Origin: a virus
Strand: one strand, 5' to 3'
Virus record (IMG/VR): IMGVR_UViG_3300032242_000802
Location: 1-31,025 of that record
DNA: 31,025 nt
The translations under genes and the position numbers were made by a program. Positions within the stretch are counted from its first letter, which is position 1, and each line of letters starts with the position of its first letter. The notes under the pieces were generated by a model that ran no database searches, had not been told where the DNA came from, and was given only the letters and a program-made list of their open reading frames with translations. Shown one piece after another: positions 16,209 to 23,968 of the stretch.

Positions 16209-16852
16209 TGTTAAGTCATATGTTAAGGGCTGCTTCTCTACCAACGCTACTAACCTATATTGGTAGCGGGGCACTTACATCAACAACTTCTACTTATACA
16301 TTTACAAGTCAAGCAATAGGTACAGCATCATCTGACAGACTTGTGATTGTAGGAATTATGCACAATACCGCATCGCTATCTCAACAAGTAACAGGTGTAA
16401 CAATTGGTGGGGTTTCTGCAACATCTATTATTGCACCAAGTGCGGGTGTTGCTCTTTCTTTATTTACTTTAAAAGTAACAACTGGTACAACAGCTACAAT
16501 TGTGGTTACGTTAAATGGCAATGCAGTTAATTGTGGAATACAAGTTTACACATTAAAAAACTATAAATCTGCTACACCAAATTTTACAACTACAAATGCA
16601 GTTAATAGTCCGCCACAAAGCGTAACAGCTACTGAAAATACTGTTGTAATGGCTATGGCAACAACTTCAACAACTGCATCAACTTTAACTTGGAGTGCGC
16701 CAGTTGTACTAGATAACACAACATTAGTTGGGGGGGGGAATCGTATTGTTACTGTAGGCTCGTTTAAAGCTTATGGAAGCACAAATTCAGTAACTTTTAC
16801 TGACAATGGTAATGGTACAACTAGAGAATTAATGGTTGCAGGATGGAGATAA
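16208..16852 (+). CDS. Small fibre-associated hypothetical protein
   Basis: The product is 214 residues from the ATG at 16208, which overlaps the fibre stop (TAATG). A start at 16160 would run inside the fibre and is not preferred. After a hydrophobic N-terminus (MLSHMLRAASLPTLLTYIGSG) the sequence is beta-rich with Thr, Val and Ser. A similar arrangement (MLSHMLRAA followed by a beta-sandwich) appears in small proteins next to fibre genes in other phages. A nine-G tract at 16730-16738 encodes GGG near the C-terminus and could be slippery. Function unknown, probably tail tip. Confidence 0.65.
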   Translation: MLSHMLRAASLPTLLTYIGSGALTSTTSTYTFTSQAIGTASSDRLVIVGIMHNTASLSQQVTGVTIGGVSATSIIAPSAGVALSLFTLKVTTGTTATIVVTLNGNAVNCGIQVYTLKNYKSATPNFTTTNAVNSPPQSVTATENTVVMAMATTSTTASTLTWSAPVVLDNTTLVGGGNRIVTVGSFKAYGSTNSVTFTDNGNGTTRELMVAGWR

Positions 16853-16853
16853 T

Positions 16854-17282
16854 ATGTACGCAAAAATAATCAATAGTGAAGTAGTTAAATATCCATACGA
16901 ATTAAGTGATTTGTATGCTGAATATCCAGATACATCTTTTCCGTATCCTTTGCCAGAATCAACTGCAAATCAGTTTGATATTTATACTGTTAATCCATCA
17001 CCTCAACCACAAGTCGACCATACTAAAAATGTAGTTGAAAATGCCCCAAACTTATTAAAAGGTGAATGGTATCAAGATTGGTCTGTTGTTGATGCAAGTG
17101 CTGACGAAATTGCACAAAGACAAGCAAGTCTCTTAGCCCAGGCACAACAACAACGTGAAACAGCTTATCGTAATGAGTCTGATCCATTGTTTTTTAAAGC
17201 TCAACGTAAGGAAGCCACAATGGATGATTGGCTTGCTAAAGTAAATGAGATTAAAACACAATACCCTGACCCAGTATTTTAA
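16854..17282 (+). CDS. Phage tail assembly chaperone-like protein
   Basis: The product is 142 residues from the ATG at 16854. An in-frame ATG at 16836 lies inside the previous gene. The N-terminal half (MYAKIINSEVVKYPYELSDL) and the C-terminal signature RNESDPLFFKAQRKEATMDD followed by WLAKVNEIKTQYP match the phage tail assembly chaperone group found beside tail fibres. Such proteins help the fibre trimer fold or attach and are not in the mature virion. Its place between the two fibres fits both as clients. Confidence in the family is good; the client is inferred. Confidence 0.78.
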   Translation: MYAKIINSEVVKYPYELSDLYAEYPDTSFPYPLPESTANQFDIYTVNPSPQPQVDHTKNVVENAPNLLKGEWYQDWSVVDASADEIAQRQASLLAQAQQQRETAYRNESDPLFFKAQRKEATMDDWLAKVNEIKTQYPDPVF

Positions 17283-17302
17283 GTATAAATTAAGGAAATA
17301 AC

Positions 17303-19765
17303 ATGGCAGCAACCGGATTTACCCCGATATCTTTATATTACAGTTCGACAGCGTCTACTGCTCCAACAGCGGGCAATTTGGCTAATGGTGAGTTAGCGCT
17401 TAATATCACCGATGGTAAACTATACTATAAAGATAACGCTGGCACCGTACAAGTTATTAGTTGGAAAATTACACCAGTATCAGCCGGCGGTACCGGAGTA
17501 ACAACATCTACCGGAACCGGTAGCGTAGTTTTATCAAATGGGCCACTATTATCTGCTGAAACATATTCAACAGCCGCCACAGTAACAGCAGGTACCAATG
17601 CACAAGGTCAAGGTGCGCTAACTAATGACTACAATATTATTACCACAGCTGCGGCCAACCCCTCTGGAGTAACACTACCAACAGCAACCGTAGGCCGTCG
17701 TATTTTTATTGTAAATAAAGGCGCTAACGCAATCAATATTTATCCAGCAACCGGAGGATCAATTGATGCGCTTGCAGCCAATGCAGCTATTTCTTTAGCC
17801 GTTGGCGGTGTTATGATGTTTAATGCTGCAAGCACAACACTTTGGTATTCATCATATAATCTATACACAAGCGCTACAGTATCAGCTGGTGTTACATCTT
17901 TTAGTGCAGGCACAACGGGCTTGACGCCATCATCAGGAACTGCAGGTGCAATTACTTTAGGAGGCACATTGGCTGTAGCCAATGGCGGTACTGGTATCAC
18001 AAGTTTTGGATCAGGGGTTGCAACTTGGTTAGGAACTCCAACTAGCGCAAACTTAGCAGCCGTGATATCAGATGAAACGGGATCAGGATCTTTAGTATTT
18101 GCCACAAGCCCTACATTAGTAACTCCAGCGTTAGGTACGCCATCAAGTGCAACATTAACTAATGCTACAGGTCTTCCACTTTCAACCGGCGTGACAGGCA
18201 CTCTTCCAGTAGCTAACGGCGGTACAGGCGTTACAACTTCAACCGGTACAGGCAGTATTGTATTATCAGCTTCACCTGCATTAACAGGTACACCAACAGC
18301 GCCTACCGCAGCTAATGGTACAAACACAACACAAATTGCTACAACAGCATTTGTTAATAACCAAATCGGGGCTATTTCATCAGGCGTAACTACATTTAGT
18401 GGGGGTACAACAGGGTTAACTCCATCAGGTGCTACATCAGGTGCAATTACTTTAGCGGGTACATTAGCAGTAGCTAACGGCGGTACAGGGGTTACAACAC
18501 TTACTGGGTTAGCTTACGGTAACGGAACATCAGCGTTCACTGCAGCTACAGCTGCTCAAATCGTTTCAGCAATTGGTTCAACAGCGGTTACAAATGCTAC
18601 AAATGCTACAACAGCTACAACAGCTACAACAGCTACAACAGCTACAACAGCTACAACAGCTAATGCTTTAAATACATCTAATAGCTACACAGTTGCAGGA
18701 TTAACTGATTCAGGCAATATAACATTTACAGGTACAAGTAACCGCATTACAGGCGACTTTAGTAACGCTACACTATCAAACCGTGTATTATTTCAAACAT
18801 CTACAACTAATGGGTTTACAGGGTTAGGTACTATTCCTAATGGTACTAGTACTCAATCAGGGTATGTAGCGTATGCAGCAACAGACGCAAACAATAGCTC
18901 ATATGGTAATTTTTATACAAACGGTTCTACCGTGTATGTTCTTTCTGGGCAAAACGGTACAGGCTCATATTTACCCATTGCATTTAATACAAATAATACA
19001 GATAAATTAGTTATTGGAGCGGATACAACGGGTACATTTACATTTGGCGGTACAGCCCCTCGTATTAGAGGTGACTTTAGTAATGCAACTGGTGCAAGTA
19101 GAGTCTTATTCCAAACATCAACAACAAACGGCAACACTACAATAGGTGTACTTCCCAATGGCACGGCAAACGCAACTGCTTTATCATTATTTGGCGGCAC
19201 AGATTCCGACAATACGTCTATAGGTCAACTTCTTATAGGCGGTACACAAGTAGCACTTAATGCGACTAAATCAGGTACGGGTACATATGGCGCATTAACA
19301 TTTAGTACTTCAGATATTGAAGCAGCACGTATTGATACCTCAAGAAACGTATTAGTTGGGTATACCTCGTCTAACGGGTCATACAAGCTTCAAGTTAATA
19401 GTCAGATTTTTGCTACATCATCTACTATTGCTACATCAGATGCTAGATATAAAAAAGATGTACAGCCTATAACAGATGCACTTACATTAGTTAATGCTTT
19501 GAATCCAGTAGAATTTAATTGGAAAGAACATCCGATTCATAACTTTGATACCTCAACTAAAACAGTTGGTTTCTTGGCTCAAGAAGTTCAACAAGTATTG
19601 GCAAATACTTTATATTTGAATAGTGTTGTAAAACGTAATGAAACTGAATTACCTGACGGAAGTAAAGAAGAGTTTTTAGGTATTGCTGAAGGTAATTTAA
19701 TAGCGATATTAACTAAAGCAATTCAAGAGCTATCAGCTAGAATTGCTGTATTAGAGGGTAAATAA
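17303..19765 (+). CDS. Tail fibre with C-terminal S74 self-cleaving chaperone domain
   Basis: The 820-residue fibre starts with [26 protein letters not shown], typical of fibre N-termini that encode the graft point. The shaft is built from [17 protein letters not shown]-type repeats. From about residue 712 lies the Peptidase_S74 intramolecular chaperone, [12 protein letters not shown] with Ser712 as the expected nucleophile and Lys717 or Lys718 nearby, then [20 protein letters not shown], and a final coiled coil ([18 protein letters not shown]). In this family the domain trimerises the fibre and then cleaves itself off. AAGGAA precedes the ATG. It shares sequence motifs with the fibre at 13074. 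Confidence 0.92.
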   Translation: MAATGFTPISLYYSSTASTAPTAGNLANGELALNITDGKLYYKDNAGTVQVISWKITPVSAGGTGVTTSTGTGSVVLSNGPLLSAETYSTAATVTAGTNAQGQGALTNDYNIITTAAANPSGVTLPTATVGRRIFIVNKGANAINIYPATGGSIDALAANAAISLAVGGVMMFNAASTTLWYSSYNLYTSATVSAGVTSFSAGTTGLTPSSGTAGAITLGGTLAVANGGTGITSFGSGVATWLGTPTSANLAAVISDETGSGSLVFATSPTLVTPALGTPSSATLTNATGLPLSTGVTGTLPVANGGTGVTTSTGTGSIVLSASPALTGTPTAPTAANGTNTTQIATTAFVNNQIGAISSGVTTFSGGTTGLTPSGATSGAITLAGTLAVANGGTGVTTLTGLAYGNGTSAFTAATAAQIVSAIGSTAVTNATNATTATTATTATTATTATTANALNTSNSYTVAGLTDSGNITFTGTSNRITGDFSNATLSNRVLFQTSTTNGFTGLGTIPNGTSTQSGYVAYAATDANNSSYGNFYTNGSTVYVLSGQNGTGSYLPIAFNTNNTDKLVIGADTTGTFTFGGTAPRIRGDFSNATGASRVLFQTSTTNGNTTIGVLPNGTANATALSLFGGTDSDNTSIGQLLIGGTQVALNATKSGTGTYGALTFSTSDIEAARIDTSRNVLVGYTSSNGSYKLQVNSQIFATSSTIATSDARYKKDVQPITDALTLVNALNPVEFNWKEHPIHNFDTSTKTVGFLAQEVQQVLANTLYLNSVVKRNETELPDGSKEEFLGIAEGNLIAILTKAIQELSARIAVLEGK
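18605..18658 (+). repeat. Six perfect 9-bp repeats in the S74 fibre gene
   Basis: GCTACAACA occurs six times in a row, with one variant unit (GCTACAAAT) before it at 18596. It encodes a run of Ala-Thr-Thr. Being in frame, unit loss or gain would change shaft length by three residues without a frameshift. Confidence 0.9.
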
Positions 19766-19769
19766 TATC

Positions 19770-19798
19770 TTGGATTTTTATCCTAGACATTATATACT
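19770..19798 (+). promoter_or_regulatory. Sigma70-type promoter for the oxygenase pair
   Basis: TTGGAT at 19770-19775, 17 bases, TATACT at 19793-19798, followed by ATAGTTTTAC. The same TATACT-R-TAGTTTTAC block with 17-base spacing occurs upstream of the GNAT gene at 30300. It lies after the fibre stop in a short gap. Confidence 0.75.
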
Positions 19799-19832
19799 AT
19801 AGTTTTACCAAATAAAAGGAGCTTATAATCGT

Positions 19833-20375
19833 ATGATTATAGAAAAGCTATTGCCTCAAGAACTTGAGGATGAAGTGCATAGAGTCATCATGAGTGCAAT
19901 TTTCAATTGGAATTGGAATTCTGAAAACATTATTCCAGATACTCCAGATGAAAACATATTTCAGATGACACACGTTTTTGTACTGCGACGGGCCGTCATG
20001 AGCAAAAACTATGCATTAGTAAATAGGATTATTGGGCACTTCATTGAGAAGACCGGAATTAAATTTAAACGCGTAGTTCGCATTAAAGCTAACTTAATTC
20101 CAGATATTGCGCATGCTCCAGAGTCACTAAATAATTTAATTCACACAGATGTGGATTTAGATAGAGAAGGGAAATTTATTACCTTCGTTTATTATGTTGC
20201 TGATTCCGATGGCGACACAACTGTGTATGAGGATGATAAGAAGACTGTACGTCTCACATCCCCACCAATCAAGGGCAATTGTATTTGGTTTGATTCTAAA
20301 ACCTTTCACAGGTCCAGCGTACCAATCCACCACAAAAGACGAGTTGTTATTAACTTTATTTTGGAGGTCGAATGA
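19833..20375 (+). CDS. 2OG-Fe(II) oxygenase-family protein
   Basis: The 180-residue protein has the iron and 2-oxoglutarate ligands of this family: H104-x-D106 in NLIHTDVDLD, distal H159 in SKTFHRSSVP, and R169 or R170 in HHKRRVVINF about ten residues after it, with the double-stranded beta-helix strands ITFVYYVADSDGDTTVY between. It would hydroxylate a protein or small molecule using O2 and 2-oxoglutarate in the cell. The substrate is unknown. AAAGGAG lies 11 bases before the ATG. It is the first gene behind its own sigma70-like promoter and overlaps the next gene by four bases, so the two form a coupled pair inserted between fibre and lysis genes. 2OG oxygenases are known in large phages but this one is compact. 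Confidence 0.8.
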   Translation: MIIEKLLPQELEDEVHRVIMSAIFNWNWNSENIIPDTPDENIFQMTHVFVLRRAVMSKNYALVNRIIGHFIEKTGIKFKRVVRIKANLIPDIAHAPESLNNLIHTDVDLDREGKFITFVYYVADSDGDTTVYEDDKKTVRLTSPPIKGNCIWFDSKTFHRSSVPIHHKRRVVINFILEVE

Positions 20376-21235
20376 GCCGTTTAATTATTACACCAGAGAA
20401 TTGTGATTTTGTTGTTTTTGATATGGATGCTGAAAAAATTACGCATCGTCAAGGTAAAACAAAAGCACTCGATTGCACTAACTTACAAAATATGGGTCGA
20501 GATACATATCGACCCTTTGGGATTGCAGATGATGCAGATTCAATCTACATTGCATCCAATGATCGTTTAGGTAAATTTAATAAAACTACTTACGAATTTG
20601 AAAAGTTGTTTGATATTCCTCTTTGGATCAACACACACCAAATTCTAAAAGACGGTGAAAAGTTTTATACATGTAATACGGCAATTGATACGATTGGTGT
20701 ATACGGATTGGAAAGACTCCAATTAAGTATCAATTATATGAATGTGGTAGAACAAAAGTTTCAACCACGATATGCCGATGAATTAGATTCAAGACACGTT
20801 AATACTTTGTATGATGCCGGAGATAAGATATATTTTATCCGACACAATCAAGGAATTGGGCCGTCGGACATCGGATTTTTCGATAAACGCACGCTAACCC
20901 CCCAAATACTGACGAAAGTTGGAAAGTGTTGTCATGGTATTGAGATAGTAAAGAACGTGCTTTATACGCTCTCTACGCAAACCGGCGAATTGATTTCTGT
21001 CAATTTAGATACATTAATCGCTGAAAAATTCAATATTGTGGATCCTGCAATAACATTTTTGCGAGGATTAGAGTATTACGATGGAAAACTTATTATCGGG
21101 TGTTCTGTCAATTTCAAGACCAACGGTAAAGATAAAAGTTGTTATATTATTGTGGTTGATATGAAAAACATCAGTCATAAGAAATATGTATTAGATGGCA
21201 TTAAAACAATTAACGATTTAAAAATATTAACATAG
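20372..21235 (+). CDS. Beta-propeller-like protein of unknown function
   Basis: The 287-residue protein is not one I can assign to a named family. About every 45-50 residues a repeat can be seen: PFGIADDADSIYIAS, NTHQILKDGEKFYTCN, RHVNTLYDAGDKIYFI, CHGIEIVKNVLYTLS, and FLRGLEYYDGKLIIGCS. Each is a His/Gly-x-[IL] turn followed by a strand, as in a five- or six-bladed beta-propeller. The start overlaps the oxygenase stop (ATGA), with GGAGGT at 20363-20368, so translation is coupled. Propellers bind ligands or proteins, so it may supply the substrate or partner for the oxygenase, which is inference. Several conserved His residues could bind metal. Confidence 0.65.
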   Translation: MSRLIITPENCDFVVFDMDAEKITHRQGKTKALDCTNLQNMGRDTYRPFGIADDADSIYIASNDRLGKFNKTTYEFEKLFDIPLWINTHQILKDGEKFYTCNTAIDTIGVYGLERLQLSINYMNVVEQKFQPRYADELDSRHVNTLYDAGDKIYFIRHNQGIGPSDIGFFDKRTLTPQILTKVGKCCHGIEIVKNVLYTLSTQTGELISVNLDTLIAEKFNIVDPAITFLRGLEYYDGKLIIGCSVNFKTNGKDKSCYIIVVDMKNISHKKYVLDGIKTINDLKILT

Positions 21236-21244
21236 GATTATTAG

Positions 21245-21478
21245 ATGGACAGTCAATTCGTTATCAATACAATCGGTGGATTGTTAGCAATTATCATTGG
21301 TTGGTTAGGTAGGGAGTTATGGGATGCTGTCCAAAACTTAAAAGGCGACATGAAAGATTTGGAGATTAATCTTCCAACTCATTATGTTAGAAAAGATGAC
21401 ATGGAAGCCCGATTCGATAGAATAGAGGCTTTATTAGATAAATTATTTGATCGAATAGATAACAAGGCAGATAAATAA
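21245..21478 (+). CDS. Membrane-anchored coiled-coil lysis protein (inner-spanin or XhlA-like)
   Basis: The 77-residue protein has one N-terminal transmembrane helix (INTIGGLLAIIIGWLG, 7-22), then a charged helix LPTHYVRKDDMEARFDRI and LLDKLFDRIDNKADK. It has the shape of membrane proteins coded just before holins in phages, including XhlA-like and short Rz-like proteins. It ends one base before the holin start. A spanin or holin-partner role is inferred from place and build; the periplasmic part is short for a classic Rz. Confidence 0.62.
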   Translation: MDSQFVINTIGGLLAIIIGWLGRELWDAVQNLKGDMKDLEINLPTHYVRKDDMEARFDRIEALLDKLFDRIDNKADK

Positions 21479-21787
21479 ATGAATAAATTATTAGCAGCTT
21501 TACAGGTTTATAGAAAAGGAAATGTCGTTGCAAATCCTACAGCTTGGAAAAATGGGCAGGTTACGGCTTCTGTTGTTGCTGGTTTGTTGGGGGCGCTTAT
21601 TGCGCTTGCTAAAACCTTTGGCTATTCCCTTCCTCTTAGTGATGATCAATTACTTACTATTGGTGGTGCTATTGTTGCTATTGCAGGGTTGTTCCTTAAT
21701 CCAACAGCCACAGTCGTTAGCTCCGACAAAGTTGGATTGCCAGCCGGGGATACGGTTGATCCCATCTCGCCAATTCCAGGTCAATGA
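21479..21787 (+). CDS. Holin (two transmembrane helices)
   Basis: The 102-residue protein forms timed lesions in the inner membrane that release the endolysin. After a polar start with NPTAWKNGQ it has two hydrophobic helices, VTASVVAGLLGALIALAKTF (about 29-48) and LLTIGGAIVAIAGLFL (about 58-73), separated by a short Asp-rich turn. The tail ends in SSDKVGLPAGD. Size, topology and place directly after a coiled-coil membrane protein and two genes ahead of an endolysin support the call. Start codon ATG at 21479 touches the preceding stop. An alternative frame over its second half is open and is listed separately. Confidence 0.8.
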   Translation: MNKLLAALQVYRKGNVVANPTAWKNGQVTASVVAGLLGALIALAKTFGYSLPLSDDQLLTIGGAIVAIAGLFLNPTATVVSSDKVGLPAGDTVDPISPIPGQ

Positions 21788-21836
21788 GTGGGATAAATTA
21801 GACGGATTTTTTGTATCAATAACATGTAAACAATAG
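21642..21836 (+). CDS. Possible embedded lipoprotein (outer-spanin candidate) overlapping the holin in another frame
   Basis: In a different frame from the holin, the ATG at 21642 opens a 64-residue frame: MINYLLLVVLLLLLQGCSLI, which looks like a lipoprotein signal with a possible lipobox L-Q-G-C. It is followed by a polar, modestly Pro-containing part that runs 49 bases past the holin stop. Outer spanins (Rz1) are lipoproteins nested in another gene, and the neighbouring 77-residue protein could be the inner partner. Against it: no clear ribosome-binding site before 21642, Gln at the -2 lipobox position is unusual, and Leu-rich sequence arises by chance from a shifted hydrophobic gene. Confidence 0.28.
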   Translation: MINYLLLVVLLLLLQGCSLIQQPQSLAPTKLDCQPGIRLIPSRQFQVNEWDKLDGFFVSITCKQ

Positions 21837-21845
21837 GAGTATTAA

Positions 21846-22121
21846 ATGATTAATTCTTTTTTAATGACGATTCTTTCGCACGCAGTTCAAGCAATTATTG
21901 GTTCGGGCGTATTCCAAGAGATTGAACGCCTTGTTCAATTAGAACTTTCAACAGACAAATCTGGCGCAGAAAAACAAGCCGCAGTTCAAGCTTCATTAAA
22001 AGCAGCTGAGGGCGATTTAGGTGCAGCAGTTAAAGGTACTGCAGGATGGGCTTTAAATTTAGGTATTGAAACAGCAGTTGCTGCAGCAAATACAAAATTA
22101 GGCAATCCGGCGATTAAGTAA
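21846..22121 (+). CDS. Small lysis-cassette protein of unknown function
   Basis: The 91-residue protein has AGGAG seven bases before its ATG. The first 22 residues are hydrophobic (LMTILSHAVQAIIGSGVF), then an Ala-rich, amphipathic helical part (EKQAAVQASLKAAEGDL) follows. Its stop overlaps the endolysin start. It could be a second membrane helper of lysis or an unrelated small protein. No family is recognised. Confidence 0.65.
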   Translation: MINSFLMTILSHAVQAIIGSGVFQEIERLVQLELSTDKSGAEKQAAVQASLKAAEGDLGAAVKGTAGWALNLGIETAVAAANTKLGNPAIK

Positions 22122-22534
22122 TGGTTAATTCGCGCAGTTTATCGGATCTTAATCCTAAGGTAGCTGCGCTGTGTAGTGAGTTTATCAACCGCTGCAAAGC
22201 GCAAAATATCGACATTATTATTACAAGCACGTATCGAGATGCAGAAAGTCAAAATGCGCTATATGCGCAAGGCCGTACAGCTCCAGGTAAAAAGGTGACA
22301 AATGCTAAAGGTGGTCAGTCTTTTCATAATTGGCACGTGGCTTTTGACTTCTGCCCTATTGTGGGTGGAAAAGCAGTGTGGAATAACGACGAGCTTTGGA
22401 CTAAATGTGGTGAGATTGCTGAAAGTGTTGGCTTAGAGTGGGCTGGCCGCTGGCGTACGTTTAAAGAGACAGCACATTGTCAATATACTAATGGATTATC
22501 TCTGGCAGATTTCCAGTCAGGTAAAACATTATAA
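22121..22534 (+). CDS. Endolysin, M15 peptidase family
   Basis: The 137-residue protein cuts the peptide part of peptidoglycan (D-Ala-D-Ala or L-Ala-D-Glu linkage type). The zinc ligands and catalytic residue are visible: SFHNWHVAFDF (67-77) with H69 and D76, and KETAHCQYT (115-123) with E117 and H119. TSTYRDAESQNALYAQGR (36-53) is the usual substrate-side segment. There is no signal peptide, so it needs the holin. This is a compact single-domain enzyme as in phages of Gram-negative hosts. The start overlaps the previous stop. A terminator follows at once. Confidence 0.92.
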   Translation: MVNSRSLSDLNPKVAALCSEFINRCKAQNIDIIITSTYRDAESQNALYAQGRTAPGKKVTNAKGGQSFHNWHVAFDFCPIVGGKAVWNNDELWTKCGEIAESVGLEWAGRWRTFKETAHCQYTNGLSLADFQSGKTL

Positions 22535-22577
22535 TAGGGCGATAATTCGCCCTTTTTTGCATTAGTGTACTTAAGGG
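22535..22577 (+). promoter_or_regulatory. Terminator/promoter-like cassette, copy 4
   Basis: TAGGGCG at 22535-22541 immediately after the endolysin TAA, 16 variable bases, then TGCATTAGT at 22558-22566 and TTAAGGG at 22571-22577. In this copy the variable part completes a textbook terminator hairpin, so the cassette clearly joins an end signal to the TGCATTAGT block. Confidence 0.78.
22536..22558 (+). terminator. Rho-independent terminator after the endolysin gene
   Basis: AGGGCGA (22536-22542) pairs with TCGCCCT (22547-22553) around TAAT, followed by a run of T to 22558. It lies entirely within cassette copy 4. Confidence 0.9.
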
Positions 22578-22620
22578 ATTTGATCACCCCATTTATAAAA
22601 TTAACCTCGAGGAAAGAATT

Positions 22621-23817
22621 ATGGACGGCTTTAAATCAATGGTAAAAATGAAATGCGGCGGAAGCGTTTCAAAAGCAATGGAGCAAGTTAAAAAATGTGG
22701 CGGCGGTCGCATGAAAGAAGGCGGCGATGTCGATCTTAAACAAGACAAAGCGCTCATTAAAAAAGCTATTGCTCAACATGACAAACAAGAACACCCTGGC
22801 GAAAAGACTGAGTTAAAACTCAAAAAAGGTGGCCGTTCTAAAAAAGCGCAAGGTTCTGTTAAAAAATACAAAGCTGGTGGCGCAATTGAAATGAAGAAGA
22901 CTGCCGGCGACAAAGACACAATCAAAAAAGTCAAAGCAACTGGCGATAAGAAAGCTGACGCCCCAAATGCAGCAACAAAACGTCCTAACCTTAAAGGTAG
23001 CGATGTAGAAAAAGAAAAAGGCAAACCAGCTGGCGAAAAAGACTTAATCAAAAAAGTAAAACCAACTGGCGATAAAAAAGCTGACGCACCTAACAAAGCC
23101 GCGGTAAAACCAAATATGTCAGGCATTGATGCCGTTGATGATTTAAAAGGTGGTGGTCGCCCAAAGTATAAAAAAGGTGGTGGCGTAAAAAAGTTTGCTG
23201 ATGGCGGATTGACAGGTGACAATCTGCAACAAGCACAAGATAATTTAAAAAATGCTCAAGATGCTCAAAATAATTATTCATCTTGGATGAGCAACTTAGC
23301 CAATACTCGTCCTGCAAATTATACTAGACAATTACAAGGCGCTGGACAACAATTGAATCAACTGGGTGATGCAGCATTAGCAGCACATCACAATTTAGAA
23401 GCAGTTAGACAAGCAAATCAAGCCGCTGGTCAAGCCGCAGCACTTCAAAGAAATAAATGGGCTCGTCCTGCACCAACCGGCGGATACGGAATGGCTCCTA
23501 GACCAATGGCAAATGGCGGTACAACTGGCGCTGGCGGCATTGGTACTCAAGGTCCAATCCCTCCATCAATTGCAGCACAATTAATGATGGCAGCTAAAGG
23601 TGCAAATCTTCAAGGCGCCAATCCATCACCAATGGGATCTAATCCATTGCCTGTTGACAATCCGGTTGTTGGTGGTGGAACTGCCAATGCTTATCAACGT
23701 TTCCTACAAGAAAACCCTGGAGCTAAGGGACAGGGTGTTATATCTGAGAGAGAACGTGCTATGCTTTTGAACTCACCAGCATTCCGCCAAAGCAATCGCA
23801 AGTTTACGGATCGATAA
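22621..23817 (+). CDS. Lys-rich repeat protein with KFADGGLT motif
   Basis: A 398-residue protein in two halves. Residues 1-190 are extremely basic and Gly-rich with no hydrophobic segment. They include KKGGR and KYKAGG turns and two copies of a segment of about 40 residues: [21 protein letters not shown] at 96-116 and [21 protein letters not shown] at 138-158. KFADGGLT follows at 191-198. The second half (200-398) is Gln/Ala-rich helical, then Pro/Gly-rich. Similar Lys/Gly-rich proteins occur in many uncultured aquatic phages, but I know no function. Strong positive charge suggests contact with DNA or an anionic surface inside the virion. AGGAAAG lies before the ATG, and it is the first gene after cassette copy 4. 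Confidence 0.72.
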   Translation: MDGFKSMVKMKCGGSVSKAMEQVKKCGGGRMKEGGDVDLKQDKALIKKAIAQHDKQEHPGEKTELKLKKGGRSKKAQGSVKKYKAGGAIEMKKTAGDKDTIKKVKATGDKKADAPNAATKRPNLKGSDVEKEKGKPAGEKDLIKKVKPTGDKKADAPNKAAVKPNMSGIDAVDDLKGGGRPKYKKGGGVKKFADGGLTGDNLQQAQDNLKNAQDAQNNYSSWMSNLANTRPANYTRQLQGAGQQLNQLGDAALAAHHNLEAVRQANQAAGQAAALQRNKWARPAPTGGYGMAPRPMANGGTTGAGGIGTQGPIPPSIAAQLMMAAKGANLQGANPSPMGSNPLPVDNPVVGGGTANAYQRFLQENPGAKGQGVISERERAMLLNSPAFRQSNRKFTDR

Positions 23818-23818
23818 T

Positions 23819-23968
23819 ATGCCAGTTAAATCAAAAGCACAACAAAAAGCAATGTATGCGGCAGCCGAGGGTGAAAGCACCCTTGGTATTCCTAAAAAAG
23901 TAGGTAAGGAATTTGTCAAGGGCCCTGCCCCTAAGAACTTGCCTAAAAAAGTATCTAAGAAGAAATAA
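23819..23968 (+). CDS. Very small conserved basic protein ([12 protein letters not shown] type)
   Basis: The 49-residue protein starts one base after the preceding stop and its TAA overlaps the next ATG (TAATG), so it is translated within a coupled row. The sequence starts [18 protein letters not shown] and continues [14 protein letters not shown], a pattern I recognise from tiny proteins in many phages (SKAQQ or SPAQHR starts, then KVGKEF). It is Lys-rich, ending SKKK. Function unknown; probably real because of the pattern and the exact packing between neighbours. Confidence 0.82.
   Translation: MPVKSKAQQKAMYAAAEGESTLGIPKKVGKEFVKGPAPKNLPKKVSKKK

Noticed and set aside
17740-18327. Minus-strand frame opposite the S74 fibre
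   Set aside because: It is rich in Pro and Val only because Gly/Thr repeats are read backwards; no start signals.
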